A DNA stretch of 55,194 nt from Leptothoe spongobia TAU-MAC 1115 (GTDB lineage: Bacteria > Cyanobacteriota > Cyanobacteriia > Phormidesmidales > Phormidesmidaceae), in assembly GCF_018739885.1 (NCBI RefSeq), contig NZ_JADOES010000036.1:1-55194 (forward strand). Reading direction: 5' to 3'. Made by a program: the position numbers and the translations under genes. Shown one piece after another: positions 1 through 9,402 of the stretch (position 1 is its first letter; every line of letters begins with the position of its first letter). The notes under the pieces are model-generated. The model saw only the letters and a program-made list of their open reading frames with translations. It searched no databases and was not told where the DNA came from.

Positions 1-433
1 AAGTTGGGAATCTCGGTCAATATCGGACGGGTGCCTATCTCAGCGTGAGACTGACTTAAGAAACTGCAAGATCTAAGTATAAGAGTTACGGATATAGGGT
101 GGGGGTCTAGACGGTAAAACTCAGGGTTAATCAGTGGATAGTAGACGGTGGGATCCGACCGCTATTAATTAAGAAGTACTCCATCGCCTAGTTGACTAAT
201 TCATCAGTGGCTTGGAGGTCAGTGAGGATTACATAAAGAACCCTGACGTTAGATGTATTGACTTTGTTTGAACTGTCAAAATTAATTCAGTTTAATCAGG
301 CTTCGACCCTAGATTAGCAAGTTCAGCTAACGGTTTGTTCATCGTCAGAAACGGCCAACGACCCTATGTTAATTCTCGACGGATTGGTGGCAAAACTACC
401 TGTAGATGTCACTGTAAATTGAGTTGAGAACCA
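1..433. other. gene-free left edge of the window
   Basis: No open frame, tRNA or clear terminator is visible in these 433 bases. Stop codons are dense in all frames and nothing recognisable as a degraded protein could be read. The stretch just before the glycosyltransferase gene should hold its promoter, but no convincing -35/-10 pair could be picked. Confidence 0.5.
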
Positions 434-1432
434 ATGCCCCAAGCTTCCATGGTTGCCAACGAAATACCCGCCCAGCACACCAATTTTTTCCCAACGGTTT
501 CGGTCATTGTGCCTATTTACAATGGCGAAACTGATTTACCGGGTTTGATTGATTGTTTGTTAGGGCAAACCTATCCGGCAGACCGGGTGGAGTATCTGCT
601 GGTAGATAATGGCAGCTGCGATCGCACCCCCACCATCCTCACAAACGCCATCACTCAAGCCAAGGCAACCGGACTCACCCTCAAGCATCTCAACGAAACT
701 CAAATCCAAAGTGCCTACGCCGCTCGTAACACCGGCATTCGGGCAGCAACGGGCGAGATTTTGGCCTTTACCGATGCCGACTGTTACCCAGATAGCATCT
801 GGATTGAAAACTTAGTACAGGGATTTCAAAATGATCGGATAGGTTTGTGTGTCGGAGAAATAAAAGCTTTGCCTGGCAACACCTGGCTCGAATGCTACGC
901 CGAACGGAAAAACATCATGTCCCAAAAGGACACTCTGGCTCACTCGTTTTGTCCTTATGGTCAAACAGCTAACGTAGCCATACGTGCCTGTGCCTTTGAA
1001 AAAATCGGGTTATTTCGTCCCTATATGACCACAGGCGGTGACGCTGACATCTGCTGGCGGCTCCAGCGCGATGGGGACTGGCAACTGCATTACGCACAGA
1101 CCGCCGTCGTGAAACACCATCATCGCACTACCTTCAAAGAACTCTACAAACAGTGGTATCGCTACGGATGCTCTAATCGCTATTTACATCAGCTCCATGG
1201 CATCAAGCTGACACGGCCTTTAATGGGGCGTGAAGTGCGCCATTCTCTAGCTCGCTGGATCGCGAAAGAAATTCCCAGCGGCCTCATCAAGTTAATCACC
1301 GGTAAAGCTGATCTGGTCGATTTAGCGATGACGCCTATTGGACTCTATTGCTTTCGTGCCCGTACTTTGGGGCAGAGGGAATCAAGACTCCCTGACAAGG
1401 CTGCGGAAATCGCTTGGCTAGAAACTGATTAG
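434..1432 (+). CDS. GT2-family glycosyltransferase
   Basis: Inverting family-2 (GT-A fold) glycosyltransferase that would move a sugar from a nucleotide-sugar donor to a lipid or polysaccharide acceptor at the inner face of the membrane. The 332 residues begin with the classic SVIVPIYNGE strand near residue 23. LVDNGSCDRT follows near residue 56 and the metal-binding TDADC motif near 112. GGDADICWRL near 200 takes the place of the catalytic ED region, and QWYRYG near 235 replaces the usual QxxRW motif. No transmembrane segments are visible at the C-terminus, so it is not a processive cellulose-synthase type. A second glycosyltransferase follows after 94 bp, which suggests a small polysaccharide or glycolipid locus. 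Donor and acceptor cannot be told from sequence. Confidence 0.9.
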   Translation: MPQASMVANEIPAQHTNFFPTVSVIVPIYNGETDLPGLIDCLLGQTYPADRVEYLLVDNGSCDRTPTILTNAITQAKATGLTLKHLNETQIQSAYAARNTGIRAATGEILAFTDADCYPDSIWIENLVQGFQNDRIGLCVGEIKALPGNTWLECYAERKNIMSQKDTLAHSFCPYGQTANVAIRACAFEKIGLFRPYMTTGGDADICWRLQRDGDWQLHYAQTAVVKHHHRTTFKELYKQWYRYGCSNRYLHQLHGIKLTRPLMGREVRHSLARWIAKEIPSGLIKLITGKADLVDLAMTPIGLYCFRARTLGQRESRLPDKAAEIAWLETD

Positions 1433-1441
1433 TCCAATAAA

Positions 1442-1512
1442 TGTATAGGGCCTGTCGCCCTCCAAACTCTTAACCATTAATGCCCAGGGCAGTTACAGGC
1501 CCAGCCCCTACA
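1442..1512. repeat. imperfect palindromic element between two glycosyltransferase genes
   Basis: The 71-bp gap between the two glycosyltransferase genes is mostly a long imperfect inverted repeat. TGTATAGGGCCTGT at the left pairs with ACAGGCCC...CCCTACA at the right, and inner GCCCT pairs with AGGGC. The ends (TGTA-GGGC / GCCCCTACA) resemble those of the 30-bp perfect palindrome at 48895-48924. Both may belong to one dispersed family, or they may serve as RNA hairpins. Confidence 0.6.
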
Positions 1513-1526
1513 ACCTAATTTTTGTA

Positions 1527-2750
1527 ATGCGTCTGCTTGTTCTTTCCCTCAACACTTTTCCCTATCCCCCAAACCACGGCGCAGCTGAGGGGCGCACCTT
1601 TAACTTGATTAAACAACTAAGTCGCCATCATAAAGTGACCATAGTGGCTCACAAAACGGCCAATGCCACCGAGGCTAATGTGCACGCTCTCAAGCAATGG
1701 GTGGATGACGTCAAAACCTTTCCGCAATCGGCCAATCAAGATGCAAAGCAACCAAGTAATCCTCTGCAGCAAGCGCTGCGCTTAGCTCAGTTTGCGATTA
1801 CCGCCACCCCACCCAATGTGTCATTTAGATTTTCACCCGATGTATACACCTGGGTCACCCAACAGATTGAGGCGGGTACCTATGAAGGCGTTATTTGTGA
1901 GCACAGCATCAATGAGATGTACGTTCACCCAAAGTTTCGCCAACGGGTGAAAACCCTGGTGGATATCCATAGCTCTGTCTACGGTTGGGTCCTGAATCAT
2001 CTAGAAGCGGGCGCGTCAGAAAATGCTTGGCGAGATCGGCTGTACCTCCCCCTACTGGCACGCTATGAAAAGCGATACTGCGGTAAATTTACTCATCTGA
2101 TTGCAACTACCCCTGATGATCGACAGCAGCTACAGCAACTGATTCCAGATGCGAAAATCACCATTGTATCTAACGGTGTGGACTTAGAGACATTTACCTA
2201 CCGTTCCCAAGACCCAGGTGGTCAGTCCCTAATTTTTATTGGGGCGATGGACTCTTCCCACAATATTGATGCTGCCTGCTACCTGGCCCAAGAGATTTTC
2301 CCTCAAGTCCGCCAGCAGTATCCTGCAGCAACATTGAGTCTGGTGGGGGCACGGCCTGTCAAGGTGGTCAAAGAATTAGACAATTTGCCAGGCGTGACTG
2401 TAACAGGACGAGTGCCATCAATCACGGACTATATTCATCGGGGAACAGTCGGTATAGTCCCCCTGCGCGCAGGGTTAGGTATTAAAACCAAAACGTTGGA
2501 ATCGATGGCAGCAGGTATTCCTATTGTGGCTAGCGATCGCGGATTGGAGGGGCTACAGGTAGATAGCGACAGCGTCCCCCTACGGGCCTTGCGTGCCAAT
2601 ACCCCAGCAGACTATGTAAAGGCAATTGAGCAACTATTTGAAAATGCAATGTTGCGGCAAACACTTTCCGAAAATGCCCGTCACATGATTGAAACAGAAT
2701 ATACCTGGGAGATTGCCGGTCAAAGATACGAGCAAGTGCTATCCTCCTAG
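1527..2750 (+). CDS. GT4-family (GT-B fold) glycosyltransferase
   Basis: Retaining glycosyltransferase of family 4 type, 407 residues, a usual length. The N-terminal Rossmann half opens with the hydrophobic strand MRLLVLSLNTFPYPP and a glycine-rich GAAEGR loop (residues 1-22). VSNGVD near residue 215 marks the start of the donor half. The nucleotide-sugar binding segment GIKTKTLESMAAGIPIVAS lies near residues 318-336, where the lysine and the glutamate of the E-x7-E type motif are retained. It probably belongs with the preceding GT2 gene in one transcript, although the palindromic gap between them may alter read-through. Sugar specificity is unknown. Confidence 0.9.
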   Translation: MRLLVLSLNTFPYPPNHGAAEGRTFNLIKQLSRHHKVTIVAHKTANATEANVHALKQWVDDVKTFPQSANQDAKQPSNPLQQALRLAQFAITATPPNVSFRFSPDVYTWVTQQIEAGTYEGVICEHSINEMYVHPKFRQRVKTLVDIHSSVYGWVLNHLEAGASENAWRDRLYLPLLARYEKRYCGKFTHLIATTPDDRQQLQQLIPDAKITIVSNGVDLETFTYRSQDPGGQSLIFIGAMDSSHNIDAACYLAQEIFPQVRQQYPAATLSLVGARPVKVVKELDNLPGVTVTGRVPSITDYIHRGTVGIVPLRAGLGIKTKTLESMAAGIPIVASDRGLEGLQVDSDSVPLRALRANTPADYVKAIEQLFENAMLRQTLSENARHMIETEYTWEIAGQRYEQVLSS

Positions 2751-2802
2751 GCACTGTTAGCACTGTAGCTCCTCTACAGAAGTTAATCTAAAACACATTC
2801 CC

Positions 2803-5103
2803 ATGGGTCTGAGCAGGTCAAATTCACCCACCACCACCCAGGTAAAACTCTTGGTCAGTCCAGCGTCAGGGCGCATTCCCTGGTCATTGCTAAGCTGGTT
2901 GATCTTAGGCAGTGGTGCGGTTGTCTTGGTAGCTGTAATCCTGTCAGGGGCCAGGTTGATTATTGATCCCTACAGTCCAAACTGGTTAAAGACGGCGTTT
3001 CCTGGCTTAGTAAACAGTTTTGAAGCAGCTCCTCAGACTGCTAATGAAATTCGAGCGGAGATGCGATCTCAAGGCCTCACTTCTGGCCTCCCCATCGCCT
3101 GGCCCAATGTCGACGAGCCTACAGCTTGGTTCTATCCCGTTCTGGATAAAGACAATAAGGCTATTAAAGAATTGTGGGTTTATCGCGTACAGGGTGATCA
3201 GCTCCAACGAGTTGAGCAAATCTCGATTCGTCCCATGAAAGAATCCTTCATTACCAATCCTTTGGTAGGTACAGCGTCTCAAGTTGCCAGTGTCGACAGT
3301 GATGCGACCCTATCCTCAGGCAAGCTCATGCCCAGTCAATCAGCGGATGGCCCCTGGCTTTTGTTAGAAGGTCAGCGCCGCTATGGCAATACTGTCATGC
3401 GCTACGGTCAAATTTTGAGCTATCAGTCCCACTCTCAACGACTGCACCGATTGCTCAATTGGTCGAGCCCTACCGATCAACCGCCCCAATGGCAGACTAG
3501 TGAAACGGGGCATCAGTTGGTTATCGATCAAACGGTTGGATTGCGGCCTAGTTTTTTGCTATACCAGCTGGTGCCCAATAATCCACCTCAGTTGCAAGAA
3601 ATATCGCTCTATCGATCTGTTTACGACTCAGACCAGGGCTCAGACCTGAGCCCCTCTAGCTCAGACCTGAGCCCCTCTAGCTCAGACCTGCTGAGCCCCT
3701 CTCTTTATGACAAAGCACTGAAACTGGCCCAGGGAGCAGTCTGGTCCCATAGTCTGCAAATGATGCAGTCTGCGAAAATAGCCCTAGAACCGGACTGGTC
3801 ATCAGCCGCCCAAACCCAGCTGGATTTAATTGAGCTGCATGCTAAACACACTAAGGCTCAAACCGAGCAAACATTTTCCAGCCAACAACAGCATATTTTG
3901 GCCTATTTAATGGATGGGCAGTGGGATAAAGCGCTGACTACGTTGGAAGATAATCCAGCCATTTATGAATCCACCCTAAAACGTTTAGAGTATGAATTTG
4001 ATTCCCTATGGCGGGGAGTCAGTACCCATCTTCAAGTACATCCCAGGGATCAAGCGACACAAATCTGGGGGGCCTTGTTAGTCACTGCTCGTCAATCACC
4101 GGAGGCGGGACAAGCCTGGCTCAAGAAAAAGACTCGATCAAAACAATTACTAGAACGGCTGCAGGCTGTAGGAAAAACTCAGTCGCTCATTGCCGCGATC
4201 GAAGTCGAGCCTTCAAAGGCTAGCAGCGATAGTCCAACGGCCAATGTGAGTTCAGCGGCTAATGTATCCAATGCAGTTGGCTCACTCCCGTCAACGACAA
4301 CGACAGGACGATACCTCAGTCTCGTAGGACAAGCCCAGAGCATGGCAACCTCTGGTGAGGGATGGTTGCGCTCTCAAACTCTACCCACCCCTGTCCCAGG
4401 ACAAACCTGGTACCAAATTAATGTGCAGCTACTCCAAGACAGCTCAGGCTGGGGACTCCCGCCCGTATCCATTACTGCCGCAAACTTTTGGGCTGAAACC
4501 CGATCTCTTCGTCGCCAGGTGCAGCTCTTTAGAGGAAATCAGCCCGTGGGCGGCATCACTGTCCATGGTATTAAAGCAACCGGATCCGACATTACCCTAT
4601 TGGCCATTGGTCCAGAAATTGAAGGCCTCGCCTTGGTGACTACTGGCAACAGTTTGCGGTGGCTCAACACCTTACCCTGGCAAACGGCTCCAATGCCAGC
4701 GATATTTACAGCCGCTAACCCAGTCAGCACCAATAATGAGTCAGTTACTGCTGATCAATCTCTCGCTACAGCTGGGTTAGATCCCCTAATTCCCCAGGAA
4801 ATTAGCCAACACCTTGGTCTTTCAAGTGAGCAGATGACCCAGCTATATCCCCATCTGCACTACGCTAGTCTCAATCTAGTTGGCGATGGCGCAACAGAAC
4901 ATCTCTTCACCATTAGTCATGGACTACCATCAGAATTAGCCCTAACTCCTGGGAAGACCATTATTTTTTCCAATACTGGCGAGATTTTATACAGTGATAT
5001 CAGGCAAGAACAGTCTTTGGTGGCTCTCACAGATGGAGGCAGTGGACAATCGACGATGCTATTAGTCGAACAGCCAGGTCGTTACGACCTAATTGGCTTG
5101 TAA
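2803..5103 (+). CDS. membrane-anchored protein of unknown function, 766 aa
   Basis: I do not recognise this family. The N-terminus is cytoplasmic and positively charged. A single hydrophobic segment at about residues 27-49 (LSWLILGSGAVVLVAVILSG) suits a signal anchor, leaving a long region of over 700 residues outside the cytoplasmic membrane. Residues about 279-300 are a low-complexity serine-rich stretch (SDLSPSS units) encoded by a 21-bp tandem repeat. The middle (about 310-470) looks alpha-helical and TPR-like in texture, and a Ser/Thr/Ala linker lies near 470-500. The gene follows two glycosyltransferases by 52 bp, so a role in polysaccharide handling is possible but only inferred. Its last 22 bp overlap the 3' end of the convergent EAL gene. 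Confidence 0.75.
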   Translation: MGLSRSNSPTTTQVKLLVSPASGRIPWSLLSWLILGSGAVVLVAVILSGARLIIDPYSPNWLKTAFPGLVNSFEAAPQTANEIRAEMRSQGLTSGLPIAWPNVDEPTAWFYPVLDKDNKAIKELWVYRVQGDQLQRVEQISIRPMKESFITNPLVGTASQVASVDSDATLSSGKLMPSQSADGPWLLLEGQRRYGNTVMRYGQILSYQSHSQRLHRLLNWSSPTDQPPQWQTSETGHQLVIDQTVGLRPSFLLYQLVPNNPPQLQEISLYRSVYDSDQGSDLSPSSSDLSPSSSDLLSPSLYDKALKLAQGAVWSHSLQMMQSAKIALEPDWSSAAQTQLDLIELHAKHTKAQTEQTFSSQQQHILAYLMDGQWDKALTTLEDNPAIYESTLKRLEYEFDSLWRGVSTHLQVHPRDQATQIWGALLVTARQSPEAGQAWLKKKTRSKQLLERLQAVGKTQSLIAAIEVEPSKASSDSPTANVSSAANVSNAVGSLPSTTTTGRYLSLVGQAQSMATSGEGWLRSQTLPTPVPGQTWYQINVQLLQDSSGWGLPPVSITAANFWAETRSLRRQVQLFRGNQPVGGITVHGIKATGSDITLLAIGPEIEGLALVTTGNSLRWLNTLPWQTAPMPAIFTAANPVSTNNESVTADQSLATAGLDPLIPQEISQHLGLSSEQMTQLYPHLHYASLNLVGDGATEHLFTISHGLPSELALTPGKTIIFSNTGEILYSDIRQEQSLVALTDGGSGQSTMLLVEQPGRYDLIGL
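3640..3702 (+). repeat. intragenic 21-bp tandem repeat
   Basis: Two perfect copies of a 21-bp unit starting TCAGACCTGAGCCCC (3640-3660 and 3661-3681) are followed by a third copy carrying an extra CTG triplet. All lengths are multiples of three, so the frame is kept and the product gains SDLSPSS units. The array lies in a linker between folded parts of the 766-residue protein and is of the kind that changes length by slippage. Confidence 0.9.
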
Positions 5104-6299
5104 ACGAGTTCCTTATTTAATAACTGCTGTACCTCACGAAATGGTAGCGGTTTACCAAACAGATACCCCTGACCAATGTCACAGCCAGACCGCTGTAGCA
5201 TTTTCAGTTGCTCTAGGGTTTCAATCCCTTCTACCACCGTTTGCATCCCTAACCCTTTGGCCATGGTCAACATGCTTGACAACAACACCTGGGTACGTGG
5301 ATTAGTAATAATTTCTCGGACAAATGCTCGATCAATTTTGAAGCCATCCACCTCAAAACGGGTGAGATAGTTCAAACTCGAAAACCCCGTACCAAAGTCA
5401 TCGAGCGCAATATGGAATCCAGCCTGACGACAGCATTGCAGCGTTTTCAGAGCCACTGGATCTTCCATAAACACTCGCTCAGTCACTTCAAGTTTGACTT
5501 GAGATGCCTGTAGCTTATAGCGGTCGATAATAGCTTGCAATTCAGCTAAAAAATCAGCTTCAGCTAGCTGCCGGGGAGCAACATTAATGCTCATAAACAA
5601 AACTCTGTCGGGAGACATGGTCTGGAGCTGTGCCAGATCACGACAAGCTTGTTTTAGGGTTTGTCGACCAATGGGGATAATCAACGACGTTTCTTCGGCA
5701 ATGCTGGTAAATTCCCCCGGTGATACATGACCACGGGTGGGACTAAACCATCGGATCAGGGCCTCAAATCCAAGGACTTGGCAAGTGTGAATATTTACCA
5801 GCGGCTGATAGTGGGGACGTAGCTGCTGATTATCCAGAGCGGCTCGCAGCTCTGATTCCAGGCGCATTTTATCGAGCACCTGATCATTTTCTGCGGGTGA
5901 CTGGGGGGCTTTGCCATTGGGAATACGCAAGTGCGGTGATGAGGTAACTTGTGGCGTGTTGCGTATTCGATGCAGCAATGTTTTCATCAAAAGTTGTACG
6001 ACAGGATCCGCATCTTGCACACGTTCCGAAATCTGATGACTCGAAATAGCAACACAGACCGTCTCTTCAATCGCTTTAGCTGAAGCTGAACGCGGGGCTG
6101 TATCCATCACAGCCATTTCACCCAGGACATCACCCGTGGTTAATATTCGCAGCGGAAACGGTTGGCCATCAACGTTGACGGCAACTTCTACCCGTCCTGA
6201 CTCAATGATGTAAGCCCATTCTCCGGGGTCTCCCTCAGAGAAGATTGTTTCACCTATTTGAAAGTGCTTTAGCGCAGAGGAGGAACCCCAGTTAGACAT
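5082..6299 (-). CDS. cyclic-nucleotide-binding domain fused to an EAL c-di-GMP phosphodiesterase
   Basis: Predicted cytoplasmic enzyme of 405 residues that joins a CRP-type cNMP-binding domain (about 10-110) to an EAL domain (about 150-395). The cNMP part shows the beta-roll and the phosphate-binding cassette GEMAVMDTAPRSASA. The EAL part keeps the residues expected for c-di-GMP hydrolysis: the EAL triplet near residue 177, LEVTER, the DDFGTG metal loop near 300, KIDR, and the base motif VVEGIET. It therefore looks catalytically competent, with cAMP or cGMP as a probable input. No GGDEF domain is present. Its 3' end overlaps the convergent 766-residue gene by 22 bp. The next upstream gene on this strand, truB, lies 226 bp away, so it probably has its own promoter. 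Confidence 0.92.
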   Translation of the reverse strand: MSNWGSSSALKHFQIGETIFSEGDPGEWAYIIESGRVEVAVNVDGQPFPLRILTTGDVLGEMAVMDTAPRSASAKAIEETVCVAISSHQISERVQDADPVVQLLMKTLLHRIRNTPQVTSSPHLRIPNGKAPQSPAENDQVLDKMRLESELRAALDNQQLRPHYQPLVNIHTCQVLGFEALIRWFSPTRGHVSPGEFTSIAEETSLIIPIGRQTLKQACRDLAQLQTMSPDRVLFMSINVAPRQLAEADFLAELQAIIDRYKLQASQVKLEVTERVFMEDPVALKTLQCCRQAGFHIALDDFGTGFSSLNYLTRFEVDGFKIDRAFVREIITNPRTQVLLSSMLTMAKGLGMQTVVEGIETLEQLKMLQRSGCDIGQGYLFGKPLPFREVQQLLNKELVYKPIRS

Positions 6300-6525
6300 G
6301 GCTGTCTTACCTAGTGAACAACAAAAATCAACTAGTAAAAATTACGGGGATGCACAGTCAAAAGACACATCTCATATTGATTTGGTTTCCTTAATATCTA
6401 CATATCCTGCCTCGCGGCTACGGATATTCACTGAGATTTGCCCAAGGACATCGTCAGAACGTGGAAAACCAAGAAATTCTCCCAAGGTAAAAAATAGGCT
6501 CTCTTGGAATGATCGGAGACAACTA

Positions 6526-7425
6526 TTAGCCAACCTGCTCAAAAACCATTTTGGGTGCAAAGTATGGCTGATCGTCCCTGAGACGGAATACACCAATCCC
6601 GAGAAATGGGCGGGTTTCGGTTACAACTCGTAGAGGCTGTTCCAGGGCCACGGTAGGTTCAATGGCCAAACGCTGTCCAAGACACCAACGCCGAGCTGCT
6701 TCTGGAGAAAGCACTATCTTCGGTAAATGACCCATCACCAACGCCGGAGTAATCAGGTCTATGTGATTCGGTTGTTCCGAAACGGTGTCTAAGGCAATGC
6801 TGGTATCTAGGGTAAAACCACTACTCTGAGTACGTATTAGTGACGCTAATGTACCGCCTACCCCTAAAGCTTGACCTAGATCGCGAGCAATGGAACGAAT
6901 ATAGGTACCGGTGCCACAAGCAATATCCAGAGTGATGTGGGCAGATTCACCTGGCTGCCAGTCCAATACATCAATGCTGTGGATAATGACAGGACGGCTG
7001 GGAACATCCATCGTATCGGCATCACCGCGACGGGCCAAATCATAAAGCCGTTGGCCATTGACATGAATTGCGCTATACATGGGGGGGATCTGCTCAATCT
7101 CCCCCTGAAAGTTGCTCAGCTGCTCAAGCACCCTAGCCTGGGTCAGATGGCTTGCTGACATCTGAGTCAAAATAGCGCCATCTAGATCGTCTGTATCAGT
7201 TGTGGTTCCTAGCTGTACAACGGCTCGATATGCTTTATCACTGGACAAGTACTGCAACAAACGTGTAGCTCGCCCAACGGCAACCGGTAAAACTCCTGTT
7301 GCTGCTGGATCGAGAGTGCCAGCATGACCAATTTTCTTGGTTTTGAGAAGGCGACGTAGTTTGGCTACACAGTCATGGGATGTCCATCCGGCAGGTTTAT
7401 GAAGGTTAAGAAAGCCATCGGGCAT
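6526..7425 (-). CDS. truB: tRNA pseudouridine(55) synthase TruB
   Basis: Converts uridine 55 in the T-loop of tRNAs to pseudouridine. The 299-residue product from the ATG at 7425 has the signature KPAGWTSHD near the start and GHAGTLDPAATGVLPV, in which Asp39 is the expected catalytic aspartate. YRAVVQLGTTTDTDD and the later IRSIARDLGQALG motif are also typical. An upstream in-frame GTG at 7452 would add nine residues, but family members begin close to the MPDGFLNLHKP stretch, so the ATG is preferred. The C-terminal portion beyond about residue 230 is a short PUA-like tail. It lies 41 bp beyond the hydrolase gene on the same strand, so the two may be co-transcribed. Confidence 0.95.
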   Translation of the reverse strand: MPDGFLNLHKPAGWTSHDCVAKLRRLLKTKKIGHAGTLDPAATGVLPVAVGRATRLLQYLSSDKAYRAVVQLGTTTDTDDLDGAILTQMSASHLTQARVLEQLSNFQGEIEQIPPMYSAIHVNGQRLYDLARRGDADTMDVPSRPVIIHSIDVLDWQPGESAHITLDIACGTGTYIRSIARDLGQALGVGGTLASLIRTQSSGFTLDTSIALDTVSEQPNHIDLITPALVMGHLPKIVLSPEAARRWCLGQRLAIEPTVALEQPLRVVTETRPFLGIGVFRLRDDQPYFAPKMVFEQVG

Positions 7426-7466
7426 AGACTGATCGTAAAGATAATGAAGCACTCAACGTCATCCTA

Positions 7467-9272
7467 TCAGGGCACCTGAGGGGACGGGGCGGAGGATGGA
7501 TCAGAAAATGTAGGTTCTGGTTCATCTAAAAGGACGTCTGGTGCTGAGATCGCAGGCTCTGCTGGAGTGACTATTGCATCTGCGGCCGAACGCGGAGGCC
7601 CCCCCAATTGTTCCACTAAGGATCGCCCGGTAAGACTTTGGACTAAGGTGAGCTTAATCGGATCTTGGTTGAGTTGTGCAATCCCCTCCGGGGTTAAGAG
7701 TTGTCCATAGGTCGTATCGCCAGTCAAATGCTGGGTCAAAAATGCCAAACTAGACGCCTCTAGATAATCTTGAGCTAGGGCTGGATCGGGCCCAATAATC
7801 TCGGTGGGTAGATCAAAGGCTTCACTCCCGGTCTCAGTCAACGCGATCGTGGAGAAGTGGGTCCCCTGACGCATCAGCAGTAGATAACGTTCAGGCTGGT
7901 TCAACCAGGTAAAGGGCACTAGCTGCTCCTGGAGAGCCGGAGCCACGGTATCGGCCCCACTAGAGACGATCATGGTGGGGGTAGTCACCTGGCCCATGCT
8001 TTCTTCGCCAAAGAGTACGCTGGTGATGGGGTTGATTGCGATCGCAGCCCTTATCCGATCATCCTGTAATGACAGCATGGTCTCACTAGGATCGGCCAGC
8101 TGGCCTGCCTGACACTGGAGCAGTAAGGACACATTTAATGACAGAGAACTGGGAGGACAGGCTTCGCGCAGCACCTCAAAGTCAAGATGGGCACCCGCTA
8201 ATGCCAGCGCCGTATAGCCCCCAAAGGATTGTCCCACCAATCCTACCTGGGCAAAATTTATCAAACTGCCGTACTGTATGGCCTCTCGTTCTAGATAATC
8301 CAAGAGCGCAGAAATTTGTTGAGGACGATTAATAAATTCCTCATTAGCAACAACGTCAGCTGACTTACCCACCAGTAGCGCATTAATTTGGGCTGCATTA
8401 CTACCAGGATGCTCAACATTGATCACCACAAACCCATGGGATGCCAGATGTCGTCCCAGGTAGGCATAGGACGTCCGATCGTTGCCCAATCCATGGGAAA
8501 TAATCACCGTGGGTCGATTTCGTTGGCGCTGTCCTTGCAGCATTGGCACATAAATATCCGCAGGCATTGGAGAATTAGCGGACAGCGTTTGCCGATCTAC
8601 CTGGTAACGCCCACCCTGCCGGGCCTGATTAGTAAGGGAGCGTAGACGTGCCTGTTGCGCCGCAGACAGTTCCTCCAGGGGAGTCCCTAAACGCTCTAAC
8701 AATTCAATCGAGGCTTCCGTTTCATAAACAGCTCGATTAATCTCACGCAACAAACCCAAGCCACGATCTAACTCAATACGCATCTCCTCAGTGGGAAACC
8801 GACGTACCGCATTCAATATTGTCAAGCCCTCTTCTGGATCACCAGCAGCTACTAAAATAGCTCCCCGCAATGCACGCAAGTCACTACGACGTCCCTCAGT
8901 ACGAATAAAATCAGCTGCAATATTGAGCAGGTATTCCCCCTGACTGGTATAGAAAAATCGATCTAGCAACACCACATCCAACTGAATGGTGTCGATATCC
9001 TGCTCCACCCGCCAGGTCAAGGCTTCTCTCAGCTCATTGATATCGTAGTCATCGGGTAAAAACTTTGCGTAGTAGGCAAGATCTTCACTGAGCACCCCCT
9101 CATCAGCCAAGCGCTCTAAATCTGCCAGCTCTATAGAGCGCTCAACCGGGCCAAAGGCAAATGTAATACGCTCCGCCGCTTTACCGGGTAGGGCCGTTAC
9201 CAAGACTGTACCGAGCCCCAGGGTTAATCGCTGGATACCTTTGATCACAGCTGATAAACAGACTTTTTTCAT
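7467..9272 (-). CDS. exported alpha/beta hydrolase with DUF1400 N-terminal domain
   Basis: Probable secreted or envelope lipase/esterase-like enzyme found in cyanobacteria. The N-terminus (MKKVCLSAVIKGIQRL, then a hydrophobic run ending at an AA-type cleavage site) is a signal peptide. A DUF1400-type domain covers about residues 35-200. The hydrolase core contains the oxyanion-type HGLGNDRTSY loop near 250 and the nucleophile elbow GQSFGG with Ser near 347. SGADTVAPA supplies the acid near 440 and GTHFST the histidine near 471. The tail is proline/acid-rich. A TTG two codons upstream could also start translation, but the ATG at 9272 gives the better signal peptide. The substrate is unknown. 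Confidence 0.85.
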   Translation of the reverse strand: MKKVCLSAVIKGIQRLTLGLGTVLVTALPGKAAERITFAFGPVERSIELADLERLADEGVLSEDLAYYAKFLPDDYDINELREALTWRVEQDIDTIQLDVVLLDRFFYTSQGEYLLNIAADFIRTEGRRSDLRALRGAILVAAGDPEEGLTILNAVRRFPTEEMRIELDRGLGLLREINRAVYETEASIELLERLGTPLEELSAAQQARLRSLTNQARQGGRYQVDRQTLSANSPMPADIYVPMLQGQRQRNRPTVIISHGLGNDRTSYAYLGRHLASHGFVVINVEHPGSNAAQINALLVGKSADVVANEEFINRPQQISALLDYLEREAIQYGSLINFAQVGLVGQSFGGYTALALAGAHLDFEVLREACPPSSLSLNVSLLLQCQAGQLADPSETMLSLQDDRIRAAIAINPITSVLFGEESMGQVTTPTMIVSSGADTVAPALQEQLVPFTWLNQPERYLLLMRQGTHFSTIALTETGSEAFDLPTEIIGPDPALAQDYLEASSLAFLTQHLTGDTTYGQLLTPEGIAQLNQDPIKLTLVQSLTGRSLVEQLGGPPRSAADAIVTPAEPAISAPDVLLDEPEPTFSDPSSAPSPQVP

Positions 9273-9402
9273 AGACAACCTTGTATTCGCAGTCAGGAAA
9301 CACCCAGAAATCCGTTACTGGTTGGCAACATGAACCAACCTGTCGTTATTAGTGAGTTACTCCACTCACTCTCAGGCTCAGCAATGCCTCTCAAAAACGT
9401 AC

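Noticed and set aside
6298..6633. 111-codon plus-strand ORF between the EAL gene and truB
   Set aside because: It overlaps the 3' end of truB, starts back-to-back with the EAL gene start and resembles no protein; the spacer is more likely the EAL promoter.
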